This document shows, piece by piece, positions 15,179 through 24,157 of a stretch of DNA of 64,000 nt; the first letter of the stretch is position 1, and each line of letters opens with the position of its first letter. Below the pieces are notes generated by a model. The model did not search any database and was not told the DNA's origin. It was given only the letters and a program-made list of their open reading frames with translations. The stretch spans positions 4,464,001 to 4,528,000 of the forward strand of contig NZ_CP084560.1 of NCBI RefSeq assembly GCF_021789175.1, given 5' to 3'. Position numbers and translations under genes: made by a program. This DNA comes from Arthrobacter sp. FW306-2-2C-D06B. Lineage in GTDB: Bacteria; Actinomycetota; Actinomycetes; Actinomycetales; Micrococcaceae.

Positions 15179-16570
15179 CTAGACGAATTGGTACAGCAGG
15201 GCCGCCATGCCGAAGCCCACCACGGAGAGCACCGTCTCCAGCACGGTCCACGTCTTCAGGGTGTCTTTGACCGACATGTTGAAGTACTTGGAGATGATCC
15301 AGAATCCGCCGTCGTTGACGTGGCTGGCGATGATGGAACCGGAGGAGATGGCCATCACGATCAAGGCCAATTGCGGTTGCGAATAGTGTCCGGCCGTGAG
15401 CGCCGGAGCCAGGATGCCGCCGGTCGTCACGATCGCCACCGTGGCCGAGCCCTGGGCAAGGCGCATGCCGCAGGCAATCACGTACGCGGACACGATGACG
15501 GGGAGCCCCGCCTTGGCCAGGCTGTCCGCGACGGCGTTGCCTACCCCGGTTGCCGAGAGTACGGCACCGAAGAACGCGCCCGCTCCAACCACCAGCAGGA
15601 TCATGCCGACCGGCTTCAGCGAAGCAGAGCTGAGTTCGGAGAGGTCCTTTGCGCTCATGCCGCGACGAGTGCCGAGGAGCCACATGGAGAGTGCGACGGC
15701 AACGGTGAGCGCAATGGCCGGGTTGCCGAAGAACACCAGCGCATCGCGGAAGCCGCCTGCGGGCAGGAAGACATTGCCGAAGGTGGCGCCGAGGATCAGG
15801 AGCATCGGCAGCCCGATGGCAAGGGCAACGACGCTCATGGGCGGCTCGTGGCCCACGGCTTCCTCTGCCTCCGGGATCACGCGGTCCTCCGGAACAGCCA
15901 CCTGCACGCGCTTGCCGATCCACTGGCCCCAGAGAATGCCGGAGGCGAACCAAGCTGGGATGCCACAGGCCAGGCCCATGATGATGATCCAGCCAAGTTC
16001 CACGTGGAACAGCCCGGCCGCGGCCACGGGACCGGGGTGCGGCGGCAGGAAGGCGTGGGTCACGGAAAGGCCGGCGAGGAGCGGCAAGGCATACAAAATC
16101 AGTGATTTCCCGCCGCGCACCGCTGCAACGTAGACGAGGGGCGCGAGCACGAAAATGCCGATGTCGAAGAAGACCGGAATCCCCAGGACAAAGCCTGTGA
16201 CGCCCATGGCCAAAGGCGTGCCCTTTTCGCCGAAGACCTTCACCAGCCTCCCCAGCAGGACCTCCGCGCCCCCGGAGCGTTCCAGGATGGCGCCGAGCAC
16301 GGTACCTAGGCCAATGATCAGGGTGATGTGTCCGAGGATCCCGGCGAAGCCCTTCTCAATGAGGGCATCCCCGCTCTTGATGGGCGAGCCGACAAGGGCG
16401 TCGATGCTGACTCCGCCCGCCAGCGCCACGAGCACGCTGGTGCCCACCAGGGCGATGAACGGTTCGACCTTGACCTTGATGATCAGAAACAGCAGGAGGG
16501 CAATGCCCACACCCGCCAGGAGAAGCAGGCCGGCTGTATCGTGCCGCAGCCAGTTCAGGAATTCATTCAT
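15179..16570 (-). CDS. GntP-family sugar-acid permease
   Basis: 463 residues, about 12-14 hydrophobic segments, normal length for gluconate:H+ symporters. Family stretches include GTVLGAILERSGGAEVL, GIPVFFDIGIFVLAPLV, THAFLPPHPGPVAAA and the C-terminal SGSIIASHVNDGGFWIISKYF. GntP proteins import gluconate-like acids or glycerate. It is the last gene of the aldolase-deacylase-deaminase operon, 22 bases after the aldolase, so its cargo is probably a gluconate-like amino-sugar acid (inference). Confidence 0.9.
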   Translation of the reverse strand: MNEFLNWLRHDTAGLLLLAGVGIALLLFLIIKVKVEPFIALVGTSVLVALAGGVSIDALVGSPIKSGDALIEKGFAGILGHITLIIGLGTVLGAILERSGGAEVLLGRLVKVFGEKGTPLAMGVTGFVLGIPVFFDIGIFVLAPLVYVAAVRGGKSLILYALPLLAGLSVTHAFLPPHPGPVAAAGLFHVELGWIIIMGLACGIPAWFASGILWGQWIGKRVQVAVPEDRVIPEAEEAVGHEPPMSVVALAIGLPMLLILGATFGNVFLPAGGFRDALVFFGNPAIALTVAVALSMWLLGTRRGMSAKDLSELSSASLKPVGMILLVVGAGAFFGAVLSATGVGNAVADSLAKAGLPVIVSAYVIACGMRLAQGSATVAIVTTGGILAPALTAGHYSQPQLALIVMAISSGSIIASHVNDGGFWIISKYFNMSVKDTLKTWTVLETVLSVVGFGMAALLYQFV

Positions 16571-16592
16571 GGACGTTACTTTCTGGGGATTG

Positions 16593-17228
16593 CTACTTGA
16601 GGGTGGCGGTGAAGGCGGAGGCCCTGGCCGAGATGTCCGCCCAGTCGCCCGAGGCCACGGCGGCAGGAGGGACGACGCTGGTTCCGCAGCAGACTGCTGC
16701 GGCGCCGGCGTCGAGGTAGCTCTTGGCGTTGGACGCGTCGATCCCGCCGGAGGGAAGGAGCCGGATGCCTGGGTAGGGCCCCTGGAGATCCTTCAGGTAG
16801 GCCGGGCCGAGCTGCCGGGCGGGGAAGATCTTGACCGCGGCGGAACCGAGGTCGAGGGCCACCGCAACCTCGGTGGGTGTCATGGCGCCCAAACTGAAGG
16901 GAATACCGGCTGCCGCGGCCACCGCCGCAACCTCGGGACGAAGGCCAGGGGTCACCAGGAACTGGGCGCCGGCGTCGATCGCTGCCCTGGCCTGTTCGGC
17001 CGTCATCACGGTGCCGATCCCGACGGCGGCGCCGTGCTGCGCGGCGGTATCCGCCGCCCGCCGCACATGCTTCAGCACATCGGGGGTGGTGAACGTCAGT
17101 TCGACGCTGCGGATGCCGCCGTCGGCCAAGGCCCGGCAGAGCTCGGCGGCGTCAGGGATGGACGCAGCGCGAACGACGGCGAGCGTGCGGTCGGCTTCAA
17201 GTTGTTCGACAAATTCTTCAGGAGTCAT
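16593..17228 (-). CDS. eda: 2-dehydro-3-deoxy-phosphogluconate (KDPG/KHG) aldolase
   Basis: 211 residues, class I aldolase. The Schiff-base lysine is Lys about 133 in AAVKIFPA and the acid-base Glu about 43 in SVELTFTT; the PSGGI phosphate motif follows. It splits KDPG into pyruvate and glyceraldehyde 3-phosphate. The ATG overlaps the deacylase stop (ATGA). With the sugar kinase at 20439 it gives a complete KDG to pyruvate end-route. Confidence 0.93.
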   Translation of the reverse strand: MTPEEFVEQLEADRTLAVVRAASIPDAAELCRALADGGIRSVELTFTTPDVLKHVRRAADTAAQHGAAVGIGTVMTAEQARAAIDAGAQFLVTPGLRPEVAAVAAAAGIPFSLGAMTPTEVAVALDLGSAAVKIFPARQLGPAYLKDLQGPYPGIRLLPSGGIDASNAKSYLDAGAAAVCCGTSVVPPAAVASGDWADISARASAFTATLK

Positions 17229-18877
17229 GCGATGTCGTTACTTCCTGCTCGGGTGCGTCCGTCGGGGCTGCGGCGCAGGGCACGGCCGGCACGGGCGCCG
17301 GTGGGCTTCCCGCCGTCGATCGCTGCCGTCCCGTTGACGAACACGTAATGGATGCCAGTGGCTGGCTTGCGGGGGTTTTCAAAGGTGGCTTCGTCACGGA
17401 CGGTGCGCGGATCGAAGAGGACGACGTCGGCCGCGTAACCTTCGCGGACCAGCCCCCGACGATCAAGTTTGAGCCGCCCGGCCGGGCGTCCGCTCAAGTG
17501 GTGGACCATGTCTTCCAGGGTCAGCAAGCCCAAGTCACGGCTGTAATGGCCCAAGTAGCGGGGGAACGTTCCCCAGGCACGCGGGTGGGGTTTGGCACCG
17601 ACCAAGAGGCCGTCGCTACCGCCTGTGTGCGTCCGGTGGACCATGATGGCCTGCACGTTTTCCTCGTGGCCAACGTGCTGCAGGATCCCGGTACCCAGGC
17701 GGTCTTCCCGGAGGATTTGCGCGAACACGTCGAATGGCTCTGCGCTGCTTTCCTCGGCGATCCGGGCGATGGTCTTGCCCACGTGGCCGGCGAGCGCCGG
17801 GTTCTGGACGCCGCTGATCTCCAGGGTGTGCCATTCGGCAACCACTCCGTGGCAGCCGTCGGAGCCATAAATCTCCACGCTTTCGCGGATTCTCGCCAGC
17901 GTAGCCGGGTCGGCAAGCCGCGCGAGTGTAGCCTCGGTCCCGCCGGAGGACGACCAGCTTGGCAAGATGGCCGCAAGCGTGGTGGCGCCGGGGAGGTAGG
18001 GGTAGGTGTCGAGCGTGATATCGGCGCCGTCGTCGAGGGCTGCATCGATGAGCTCAAGCAGTTCGCGCGCCCGGCCCTTGTTTTCGGCGAAGTTCATGGT
18101 CGCGTGGGAAAGGTGCAGCGCGCAGCCCGTGTCGCGGCTCAGCCCGATCATCTCCGCATAGGCGCCGAGCGCGCCCTTCCCGTAGGAGCGGTGGTGCGGG
18201 GCGTAGAAACCGCCCAGTTCTCCCACGGTCCGGCAAAGCCCTGCCAGTTCCTCAGTCCGGGCATACATGCCGGGGGTGTAGGTCAGCCCGGAGGACATGC
18301 CCACGGCACCTTCCTCCATGGCGGTGCGGACCACGTGCTGCATCCGGTTCTGCTGCTCGGGCGTCGGGTCCCCTTCGGCGAAGCCCATCACGATGGCCCG
18401 GACGGTTCCTTGCGGCACGAGGTAAGCGGCGTTCGTGGCGATGCGGCCGGCTGTGTCTTCAGCGTCGAGACGGTCCAGGTACTCGCCCACGGTTCGCCAA
18501 TTCCAGTCGAAATCCTGCGGGTTGTCATTCCAACCGGCGATCTTTTCGCGGACCCCGGTAAGTGTGGCGTCGTCCACCGGCGCGTAGGACAGGCCGTCCT
18601 GGCCCAGCAGTTCAGTGGTGACGCCCTGGCTGAGCTTGGCGTAGTGGTCCTTGTTGACCAAGAGCTGCAGGTCCGAATGGGCGTGCATGTCGATGAAGCC
18701 GGGGCTCAGGACGAGGCCTGTGGCGTCGATCGTCCGCTCGGCGCCCGTTCCGCTGGCGGTGAGGGATCCGGCGTCGGCGACGACGGCGATCACCTCGCCG
18801 TCCAGCAGGACGTCCGCGGGACGACGGTCCGCCCCGGTTCCGTCCACCAGAGCGGCGTTGCTGATGAGGGTCTTCAT
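17225..18877 (-). CDS. N-acyl-D-amino-acid deacylase family amidohydrolase
   Basis: 550 residues from the ATG at 18877. Metal-dependent amidohydrolase of the D-aminoacylase type: HAHSD at about 65-69 gives the first zinc ligands, LHLSHATM and SDGCHG follow later, and the dihydroorotase-like beta-sandwich is formed by both ends. Annotated members deacylate N-acyl-D-amino acids; a relative is thought to remove acetate from N-acetylglucosaminate in oxidative chitin use. Flanked by KDPG aldolase and a D-serine-deaminase-like enzyme, the latter substrate class is attractive here (inference). Confidence 0.85.
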   Translation of the reverse strand: MKTLISNAALVDGTGADRRPADVLLDGEVIAVVADAGSLTASGTGAERTIDATGLVLSPGFIDMHAHSDLQLLVNKDHYAKLSQGVTTELLGQDGLSYAPVDDATLTGVREKIAGWNDNPQDFDWNWRTVGEYLDRLDAEDTAGRIATNAAYLVPQGTVRAIVMGFAEGDPTPEQQNRMQHVVRTAMEEGAVGMSSGLTYTPGMYARTEELAGLCRTVGELGGFYAPHHRSYGKGALGAYAEMIGLSRDTGCALHLSHATMNFAENKGRARELLELIDAALDDGADITLDTYPYLPGATTLAAILPSWSSSGGTEATLARLADPATLARIRESVEIYGSDGCHGVVAEWHTLEISGVQNPALAGHVGKTIARIAEESSAEPFDVFAQILREDRLGTGILQHVGHEENVQAIMVHRTHTGGSDGLLVGAKPHPRAWGTFPRYLGHYSRDLGLLTLEDMVHHLSGRPAGRLKLDRRGLVREGYAADVVLFDPRTVRDEATFENPRKPATGIHYVFVNGTAAIDGGKPTGARAGRALRRSPDGRTRAGSNDIA

Positions 18878-18887
18878 GGCTTGTGTC

Positions 18888-20198
18888 CTAGAAGAAGGTA
18901 TGGATGAGGTCGACGACGGTTTGGTCACCGTCAGTGTCCGCGAGCACGGGGATGAGCGTCCACTTGTCGAAGGCGGTGCACGGATGCGAAAGTCCCAGGC
19001 GCACGACGTCGCCGGGCCGCACAGTTGTGGTGCCGGCATCGAACGTCATGAAGCAGTGCTGGTCGTTGACGGCGGTGATCTCGGCACCGACGAGCGGCTG
19101 CATGGAACCACCGAGGGCGGGCCCGAGCAACTGAGGACGGGGCAGTCCTTCGTCCACGGGCAAATCGCGTTTGCCGGCGTCGAGAATGGCAAGGCCCGGC
19201 TCGGGCTGGGACACGACGCGCGCCCAGCCGTGCATTCCTGCCTTGAACGGCTGGCCTCCGTCGCGGGAAAACGGCGAGATGCCCCGGTAGAAACCGTCGT
19301 CGTGGATGATGTAGGCGCCGCTGCGGATCATGAGTTCCACCCGGGGGCCGGCCTCCGACCCAGCGGTGACGCACGGCGAAAGGACCTCGACGACGTCGTC
19401 GAAGTAGGCGCTGCCGCCTGCGGTGAGGATGACGGCGTCGGATCCGTAGAGACCTTCCTCGAGGAGCCGCTGATGCAGCCCACCCATCCGGCCCAAGTAG
19501 CCTCGGACCGCGGCGAGGCTGTCCGCGTCGGCAGTGTGGGCCAAGGATCCTTCGTAGCCGCTGACCCCCACCAGCCGCAGGTTCGAGGAGGCAGCGACGG
19601 CGCGGGCCACGTCGAGTGCGGCCTCCACGCCCCTTGCTCCGGTGCGGCCACCGATTCCGCCGAGTTCAACAAGGACATCCAGGACGGCGTTGCTTCCTGC
19701 GGCTTCCAAGGTGCGGCCGATGACATCCACGGTGACGGTGGAGTCAACCCAGGACAGGATCGGCATCTCAGGCGTCGCGGTGGCGGCAATCCATTCGATG
19801 GCATGCGGATCGGTCAGGCTATTGGCCAATTGCAGGCGCCGCACGCCGAATTCGCGGGCAACGCGGAGCTGGGCGAAGTTCGCCACAGTGATCCCCCAGG
19901 CGCCGCGGCTCAGCTGTTCGGCCCAAAGCTGCGGTGCCATGGTGGTCTTTCCGTGCGGGGCCAGCAAGACGCCGCGCTCAGCACACCACGTGGCCAGCCG
20001 ATCCGCGTTATGGCGGAGGGCGCGGGCATCGAGCGTCAGCAGCGGGGTCTGGAGATCGGCCAGCGCGTGCTTTTCGGCGAGGAAATCGATGTGGGTGGTC
20101 CCGTTTGCGGTAGCGGGCACGGCCTTGTGCCGCCAGTCCAGGCGGCGATCTGCCAAGGCGGCCACGGCAGATGCCGAAATGGCTTCGGAAGTGTTCAC
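18888..20198 (-). CDS. D-serine-deaminase-like PLP enzyme (fold type III)
   Basis: 436 residues from GTG at 20198 after AAGGGAA. An alanine-racemase-type barrel with PLP lysine about Lys 84 in LAPHGKTTM, and a C-terminal domain with the metal pair His 405/Cys 407 in SHPCTAFDKW, as in metal-dependent D-serine dehydratase and D-threonine aldolase. It should eliminate water from a D-configured 2-amino-3-hydroxy acid, giving an enamine that becomes a 2-keto acid. D-glucosaminate to KDG is chemically the same step and fits the neighbours; D-serine itself is the alternative. Confidence 0.82.
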   Translation of the reverse strand: MNTSEAISASAVAALADRRLDWRHKAVPATANGTTHIDFLAEKHALADLQTPLLTLDARALRHNADRLATWCAERGVLLAPHGKTTMAPQLWAEQLSRGAWGITVANFAQLRVAREFGVRRLQLANSLTDPHAIEWIAATATPEMPILSWVDSTVTVDVIGRTLEAAGSNAVLDVLVELGGIGGRTGARGVEAALDVARAVAASSNLRLVGVSGYEGSLAHTADADSLAAVRGYLGRMGGLHQRLLEEGLYGSDAVILTAGGSAYFDDVVEVLSPCVTAGSEAGPRVELMIRSGAYIIHDDGFYRGISPFSRDGGQPFKAGMHGWARVVSQPEPGLAILDAGKRDLPVDEGLPRPQLLGPALGGSMQPLVGAEITAVNDQHCFMTFDAGTTTVRPGDVVRLGLSHPCTAFDKWTLIPVLADTDGDQTVVDLIHTFF

Positions 20199-20438
20199 GC
20201 GTTGATTCCCTTCGCGGTGCTGCGTTTTTGAAGCTGCGGGGCTGTTGGATGGAGTTTTCGCTTGCGTTGCGTATTTTGCAACGCTGGTTGCAATACTGTT
20301 GGTGATATGTCTAACATGGTGCAGGATGGGGAGTCAAGGCCGCGGCGTGCCCGGAGGCCTCGGTCCCAGCCACGGAAATCCCTTCTTCATGGGGGTGTCG
20401 AGTGCTGCTAAAAACGGCAGAGGGAGTGCGGGAGTTTC
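20199..20438. promoter_or_regulatory. Divergent promoter with GTTGC-N7-GCAAC operator
   Basis: The gap between the two operons carries overlapping inverted repeats: GCGTTGC/GCAACGC (20264-20284, seven-base centre) and TTGCAAC/GTTGCAA (20276-20293, four-base centre). A five-seven-five palindrome is an IclR-type site, and the kinase operon encodes an IclR protein, so it probably controls both directions. No other gene-like signal is seen here. Confidence 0.55.
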
Positions 20439-21470
20439 ATGCTTTCAGCTGTATGTGTGGGCGAGACGATGGCCATGCTCACCCCGGTGAAGGCTGTCCC
20501 GTTGCACGAAGCCACTGAGTTGCATTGCGGCATCGGCGGCGCCGAATCGAACGTTGCGATGGGCCTTGCTGCCATGGGCCTGGACTCGCACTGGGTAGGC
20601 CGGGTGGGCCGCGATGGCTTCGGCACGCGCATCCTGGACGAGCTCAGCAGCCACGGCGTGGGGATTTCCGGCGTCGAGGTTGACCCCGGACGGCCCACGG
20701 GGCTTTACGTCAAGGTCCCCGCCCAGGAATCAGATCCCGACGGCGGGAGCTCAGTTCTGTACTACCGGCAGGGTTCCGCGGCCTCGGCCATGGGCCTGGG
20801 CACCCTGGCGAGTCCCGCCGTCGCGCGCTTGATGGAAAAAGCCGCGCTCATCCACCTGAGCGGCATCACGGCAGCCCTCTCGGCCGACTGCCTGGAGCTG
20901 ATGGAAACGATCCTGGCCGCACCGAGGCAGGGCGGCGTCATCAGTTTCGACGTCAATTGGCGCGCCGCACTCTGGGCAGGGCAGGACCGTTCGGTGCTGC
21001 GCCGCCTCGCCAACCTCGCCGACATTGTCCTGGTGGGCAAGGACGAGGCCGAGCACGCCTTCGGCACCACGGACGAAACTGAACTCCGGCGCCTCATGCC
21101 GGATCCCGCCGTCGTCGTCATCAAGAACGAAGCCATCAGTGCCATTGCCCTGGAACGGGACGGCACGCGATCGGAAGTGCCTGCGTTGTCCGTGGACGTG
21201 CTCGAGCCGGTGGGCGCGGGCGATTCTTTTGCTGCCGGCTACCTGAGCGGCGTGCTGTTTGGACTCGGGCAGAAGGCAAGCCTCCGCCGGGGCCATGTCG
21301 CAGCCGCCTGCACCCTCACCGTCCACGGCGATCGCGGCCCCCTTCCCGACTCCGCCCTGCTTTCGGCCATCCTCGATTCCACCGACGCCGAATGGGCTGC
21401 GATCCACGTTGCCGGGGGGCACTTCAACAGCCGGAACCGGAGCGTTCAAGATCGGAGCACAACACCATGA
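20439..21470 (+). CDS. kdgK: PfkB-family sugar kinase, probable 2-keto-3-deoxygluconate kinase
   Basis: 343 residues. PfkB signatures are clear: the N-terminal GGAESNVAMGLAAMG and the C-terminal GAGDSFAAGYLSG with catalytic Asp about 262; the YYRQGSAAS segment resembles KDG kinases. It would make KDPG for the aldolase encoded by the divergent operon. The stop overlaps the next ATG (ATGA). A fructokinase-like role cannot be excluded from sequence alone. Confidence 0.85.
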   Translation: MLSAVCVGETMAMLTPVKAVPLHEATELHCGIGGAESNVAMGLAAMGLDSHWVGRVGRDGFGTRILDELSSHGVGISGVEVDPGRPTGLYVKVPAQESDPDGGSSVLYYRQGSAASAMGLGTLASPAVARLMEKAALIHLSGITAALSADCLELMETILAAPRQGGVISFDVNWRAALWAGQDRSVLRRLANLADIVLVGKDEAEHAFGTTDETELRRLMPDPAVVVIKNEAISAIALERDGTRSEVPALSVDVLEPVGAGDSFAAGYLSGVLFGLGQKASLRRGHVAAACTLTVHGDRGPLPDSALLSAILDSTDAEWAAIHVAGGHFNSRNRSVQDRSTTP

Positions 21471-22228
21471 GCCAGAGCCTGATGCGGGCCATCGACCTGC
21501 TTGCCGAGCTTGCTGCCAAACCAGCCACCCTGGATGAGCTTGCCTCCAAGGCGTCAGTGCACAAGACAACCGTCATGCGCCTCCTGCACGCCATGGAGGA
21601 AAAACGCTTCGTGGTCCGCGATGACGACCAGCGATTCATGCTCGGCTCCAAGCTGTTCGAGTTGTCCTCGCTCGCGCTGGAACAACGGGACATACGCAAA
21701 GTGGCGCACCCATACTTGGCCGAACTGAACGGAAAGACGGGGCACACCGTGCACCTCGCCGCGTTCGAGGGCAATGACGTGGTGTACATCGACAAGTTCG
21801 AGTCCCACCATCCCGTGCGGATGTACTCCCGGATCGGCCTGACCGCGTCCCTGCATTCGGCCGCCGTCGCAAAAATCCTCCTGGCCGACATGCCGCGCAG
21901 CCGGCAGGAACGGATCGCCGCAGGACTGGACTACACAAGAATTACCGACACCACCCTGACCTCACCGGAGGCCCTGCTGGCCGAACTGGAGCAGGTCAGG
22001 ATCCAGGGCTGGGCCCACGACAACGCCGAGCACGAAGCCTTCGTGCACTGCATCGCGACCCCCATCCGCGACGCGAGCGGCGCCGTCGTGGCCGCAGCCT
22101 CTTGTTCGGTACCGGTGGTGATGCTCAGCTATGAAGGACTGCTTGAGCTGCTGCCCGACCTCAAAGCCAGCACCGAGGCCATCTCCCGCGACCTCGGCTG
22201 GATCAGCCACGAAAGGAACTCAGCATGA
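21467..22228 (+). CDS. IclR-family transcriptional regulator
   Basis: 253 residues from the ATG at 21467. Winged helix about 5-65 (ATLDELASKASVHKTTVMRLL), then the effector domain with GLTASLHSAAVAKILLADMP and EHEAFVHCIATPI. It overlaps the kinase before it and RidA after it, so it is the local regulator of the kinase and deacylase operons; the palindromes at 20264-20293 are its probable targets. Confidence 0.9.
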   Translation: MSQSLMRAIDLLAELAAKPATLDELASKASVHKTTVMRLLHAMEEKRFVVRDDDQRFMLGSKLFELSSLALEQRDIRKVAHPYLAELNGKTGHTVHLAAFEGNDVVYIDKFESHHPVRMYSRIGLTASLHSAAVAKILLADMPRSRQERIAAGLDYTRITDTTLTSPEALLAELEQVRIQGWAHDNAEHEAFVHCIATPIRDASGAVVAAASCSVPVVMLSYEGLLELLPDLKASTEAISRDLGWISHERNSA

Positions 22229-22629
22229 GTGAAAAGACTGTAGTACTGACCGACAACGCTCCAGCCCCGGCGCACGTATTCTCCCAAGGCATCCGGAAGG
22301 GTGGCCTGTTCCAGGTGTCCGGCCAAGGCCCCATGGATCCCGCCACCAACCAGTACATCGGCGAAGGCGACGTCCGCGTCCAGACCCGCCGCACCCTGGA
22401 GAACGTCAAGGCCATCCTCGAGGCCGGCGGATCCTCCGTGGAGGACGTCATCATGTTCCGCGTCTACCTCACCACCCGCGACGACTTCGCCGCCATGAAC
22501 GAGGTCTACGGTGAATTCATCACCGAGAACGTCCCCAGCGGCCAACTGCCCAGCCGCACCACGGTGTTCGTCGACCTCCCGCACGAAGTCATGCTCGTGG
22601 AAATCGACGCGCTGGCGGTTACGGCGTAG
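22225..22629 (+). CDS. RidA-family enamine/imine deaminase
   Basis: 134 residues, the full YjgF/YER057c/UK114 fold. The conserved arginine is in LPSRTTVFVDLP, and the GDVRVQTRRTLENVKAILEAGGSS helix is typical. RidA proteins hydrolyse enamines or imines released by PLP dehydratases. Its co-translation (ATGA) with the kinase and IclR genes next to a PLP dehydratase operon supports a pathway that passes through an enamine. Confidence 0.9.
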   Translation: MSEKTVVLTDNAPAPAHVFSQGIRKGGLFQVSGQGPMDPATNQYIGEGDVRVQTRRTLENVKAILEAGGSSVEDVIMFRVYLTTRDDFAAMNEVYGEFITENVPSGQLPSRTTVFVDLPHEVMLVEIDALAVTA

Positions 22630-22642
22630 GTTCCCCAGCCGG

Positions 22643-22686
22643 AAGGTTCGACGGCGGCGCCCGGGTGAGTGCCGCCGTCGAACCTT
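22643..22686 (+). terminator. Strong hairpin after the kinase-IclR-RidA operon
   Basis: AAGGTTCGACGGCGGC and GCCGCCGTCGAACCTT are a perfect 16-bp stem with a 12-base loop, 13 bases after the RidA stop. There is no T-run, as is common in high-GC actinobacteria. It also separates the operon from the EAL gene. Confidence 0.7.
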
Positions 22687-22773
22687 ATGGGGGACGCGAG
22701 TGCTTCGATGCCGGCGTCCCCCCTTGCCTAATGGCACTATTAGGGGATCGCTTCGATTGCGGCAGGAGGCCCC

Positions 22774-24147
22774 ATGGTTCGAGCTTCGGGGGAACCGCAG
22801 CGGTCCAGCCCGTTCAGGAACCGACTAGCGTCAGCCTCGACCGGATGGTGGCTGATGATTGTCGTATTCATCGAGGCCGCGGTCGCTTTGTCCATTCGCC
22901 TGCCAATGGCTTTCGGATATCCGCCGTGGGGCGGCATCGATGATTCCACCGCATTCCCCGGGCTCCTATCGCTGCTGGTTGTGCCATTGGTGGTGCTGGC
23001 AGCATGGCGCCTGATGCGGCAGCAGCAGCGGGAGCGAAGGCAGGCATTCCGGACCTCCCGTTTGATGGACACAGTGCTGCACGCAAGCCCGGACTGGTTG
23101 TGGGCCACCGGCCCGGATGGGCGATTCACTTTCTCCAGCCCGGCCTGCAAGGACATCACCGGATACGAACCTTCCGAGCTGTTGGGAAGACACATCACCT
23201 ATGTCATCGACCCCGCGGATTTGGCTGACGCACGGGAAGACTGGAAGGCAAGGGAAAGCGGAGACTCCTCATGGTCCCGGGTGGTGACCGTTTGCCGCCA
23301 CCGGAATGGCGGCCGCGTCTTGGTTGACGTGTCCGGAAGGCCAATGCGTGACCGGGAAGGCAAGGACTGCGGCTTCGAGGGTACCTGTCGCGTCCTCGAC
23401 GCGGAGATGGCACGTTCGCGCACTGAAGTCACTGCCCGCACCCAGGAATTGCTCACTGGGGGCTCACTCACAACAGCTTTCCAGCCGATCAAACTGTTGG
23501 AAACGGGCAGCGTCATCGGAGCAGAAGCCCTGACAAGATTCGGCGGCCCGGACGGCGGGTCCCCTGAAGTGCGTTTTGTTGAGGCAGCTTCCGTAGGGCT
23601 GGATATCGAGCTTGAAATCCTTGCGCTCCGGGTCGCGCTGACTGCCGCTGCTGAGCTCCCGTCGGAACTGTACGTGGGGGTGAATCTCTCGCCCCGAGCA
23701 TGCCTGGACCCGCGGCTGTCAGCCACGATTGAGGAGTCTGGCATCCCTGCACGGCGCATCGTGCTTGAACTGACCGAACGCCACGAAGTTGCCAACTACG
23801 GACCGCTCGCTGAAGCACTGGCCCCGCTGCGTCGCGCCGGGCTGCGGATCGCCGTCGACGACGCCGGAGCGGGCTTTGCTTCCATGCGCCACATCTTGCA
23901 GCTCAAGCCAGACCTCATCAAACTCGATCGCGAGATCATCGCCGGCATCGATGCGGATCCAGGGCAGCGGGCCTTGGGAGCCGCCATGGTTGGTTTTTCC
24001 TCGGAAATCGGAGCAACGCTGGTGGCCGAAGGGATCGAGACTGAAGCTGAGTTGGCTGCGGTGACCAAGCTCGGGATGACCGCAGCCCAGGGCTACCTGC
24101 TCGGCCGCCCCTCGCTCAGGCCGGAGGACTGGGCGAGCTGGGGGTAG
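22774..24147 (+). CDS. Membrane PAS-EAL protein, probable c-di-GMP phosphodiesterase
   Basis: 457 residues. Two N-terminal membrane segments (about 25-42 and 60-80), a PAS domain (about 97-212, with SPDWLWATGPDGRFTFSS) and an EAL domain (about 230-457). Catalytic positions are kept: EAL itself (Glu 251), Asn 304 (NLSP), Glu 332 (LELTE), Asp 362/363 (DDAGAGF), Lys 383 (KLDREI), Glu 419 (AEGIE) and Gln 439 (QGYLLGRP). No GGDEF domain is present. It probably degrades c-di-GMP in response to a PAS-sensed signal. It stands alone. Confidence 0.88.
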   Translation: MVRASGEPQRSSPFRNRLASASTGWWLMIVVFIEAAVALSIRLPMAFGYPPWGGIDDSTAFPGLLSLLVVPLVVLAAWRLMRQQQRERRQAFRTSRLMDTVLHASPDWLWATGPDGRFTFSSPACKDITGYEPSELLGRHITYVIDPADLADAREDWKARESGDSSWSRVVTVCRHRNGGRVLVDVSGRPMRDREGKDCGFEGTCRVLDAEMARSRTEVTARTQELLTGGSLTTAFQPIKLLETGSVIGAEALTRFGGPDGGSPEVRFVEAASVGLDIELEILALRVALTAAAELPSELYVGVNLSPRACLDPRLSATIEESGIPARRIVLELTERHEVANYGPLAEALAPLRRAGLRIAVDDAGAGFASMRHILQLKPDLIKLDREIIAGIDADPGQRALGAAMVGFSSEIGATLVAEGIETEAELAAVTKLGMTAAQGYLLGRPSLRPEDWASWG

Positions 24148-24157
24148 CAAAGAGCGG

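Noticed and set aside
18888..20198. A plain alanine racemase
   Set aside because: The metal-binding His/Cys pair in the C-terminal domain and the APHGKT motif fit D-serine-dehydratase-like enzymes, not racemases.
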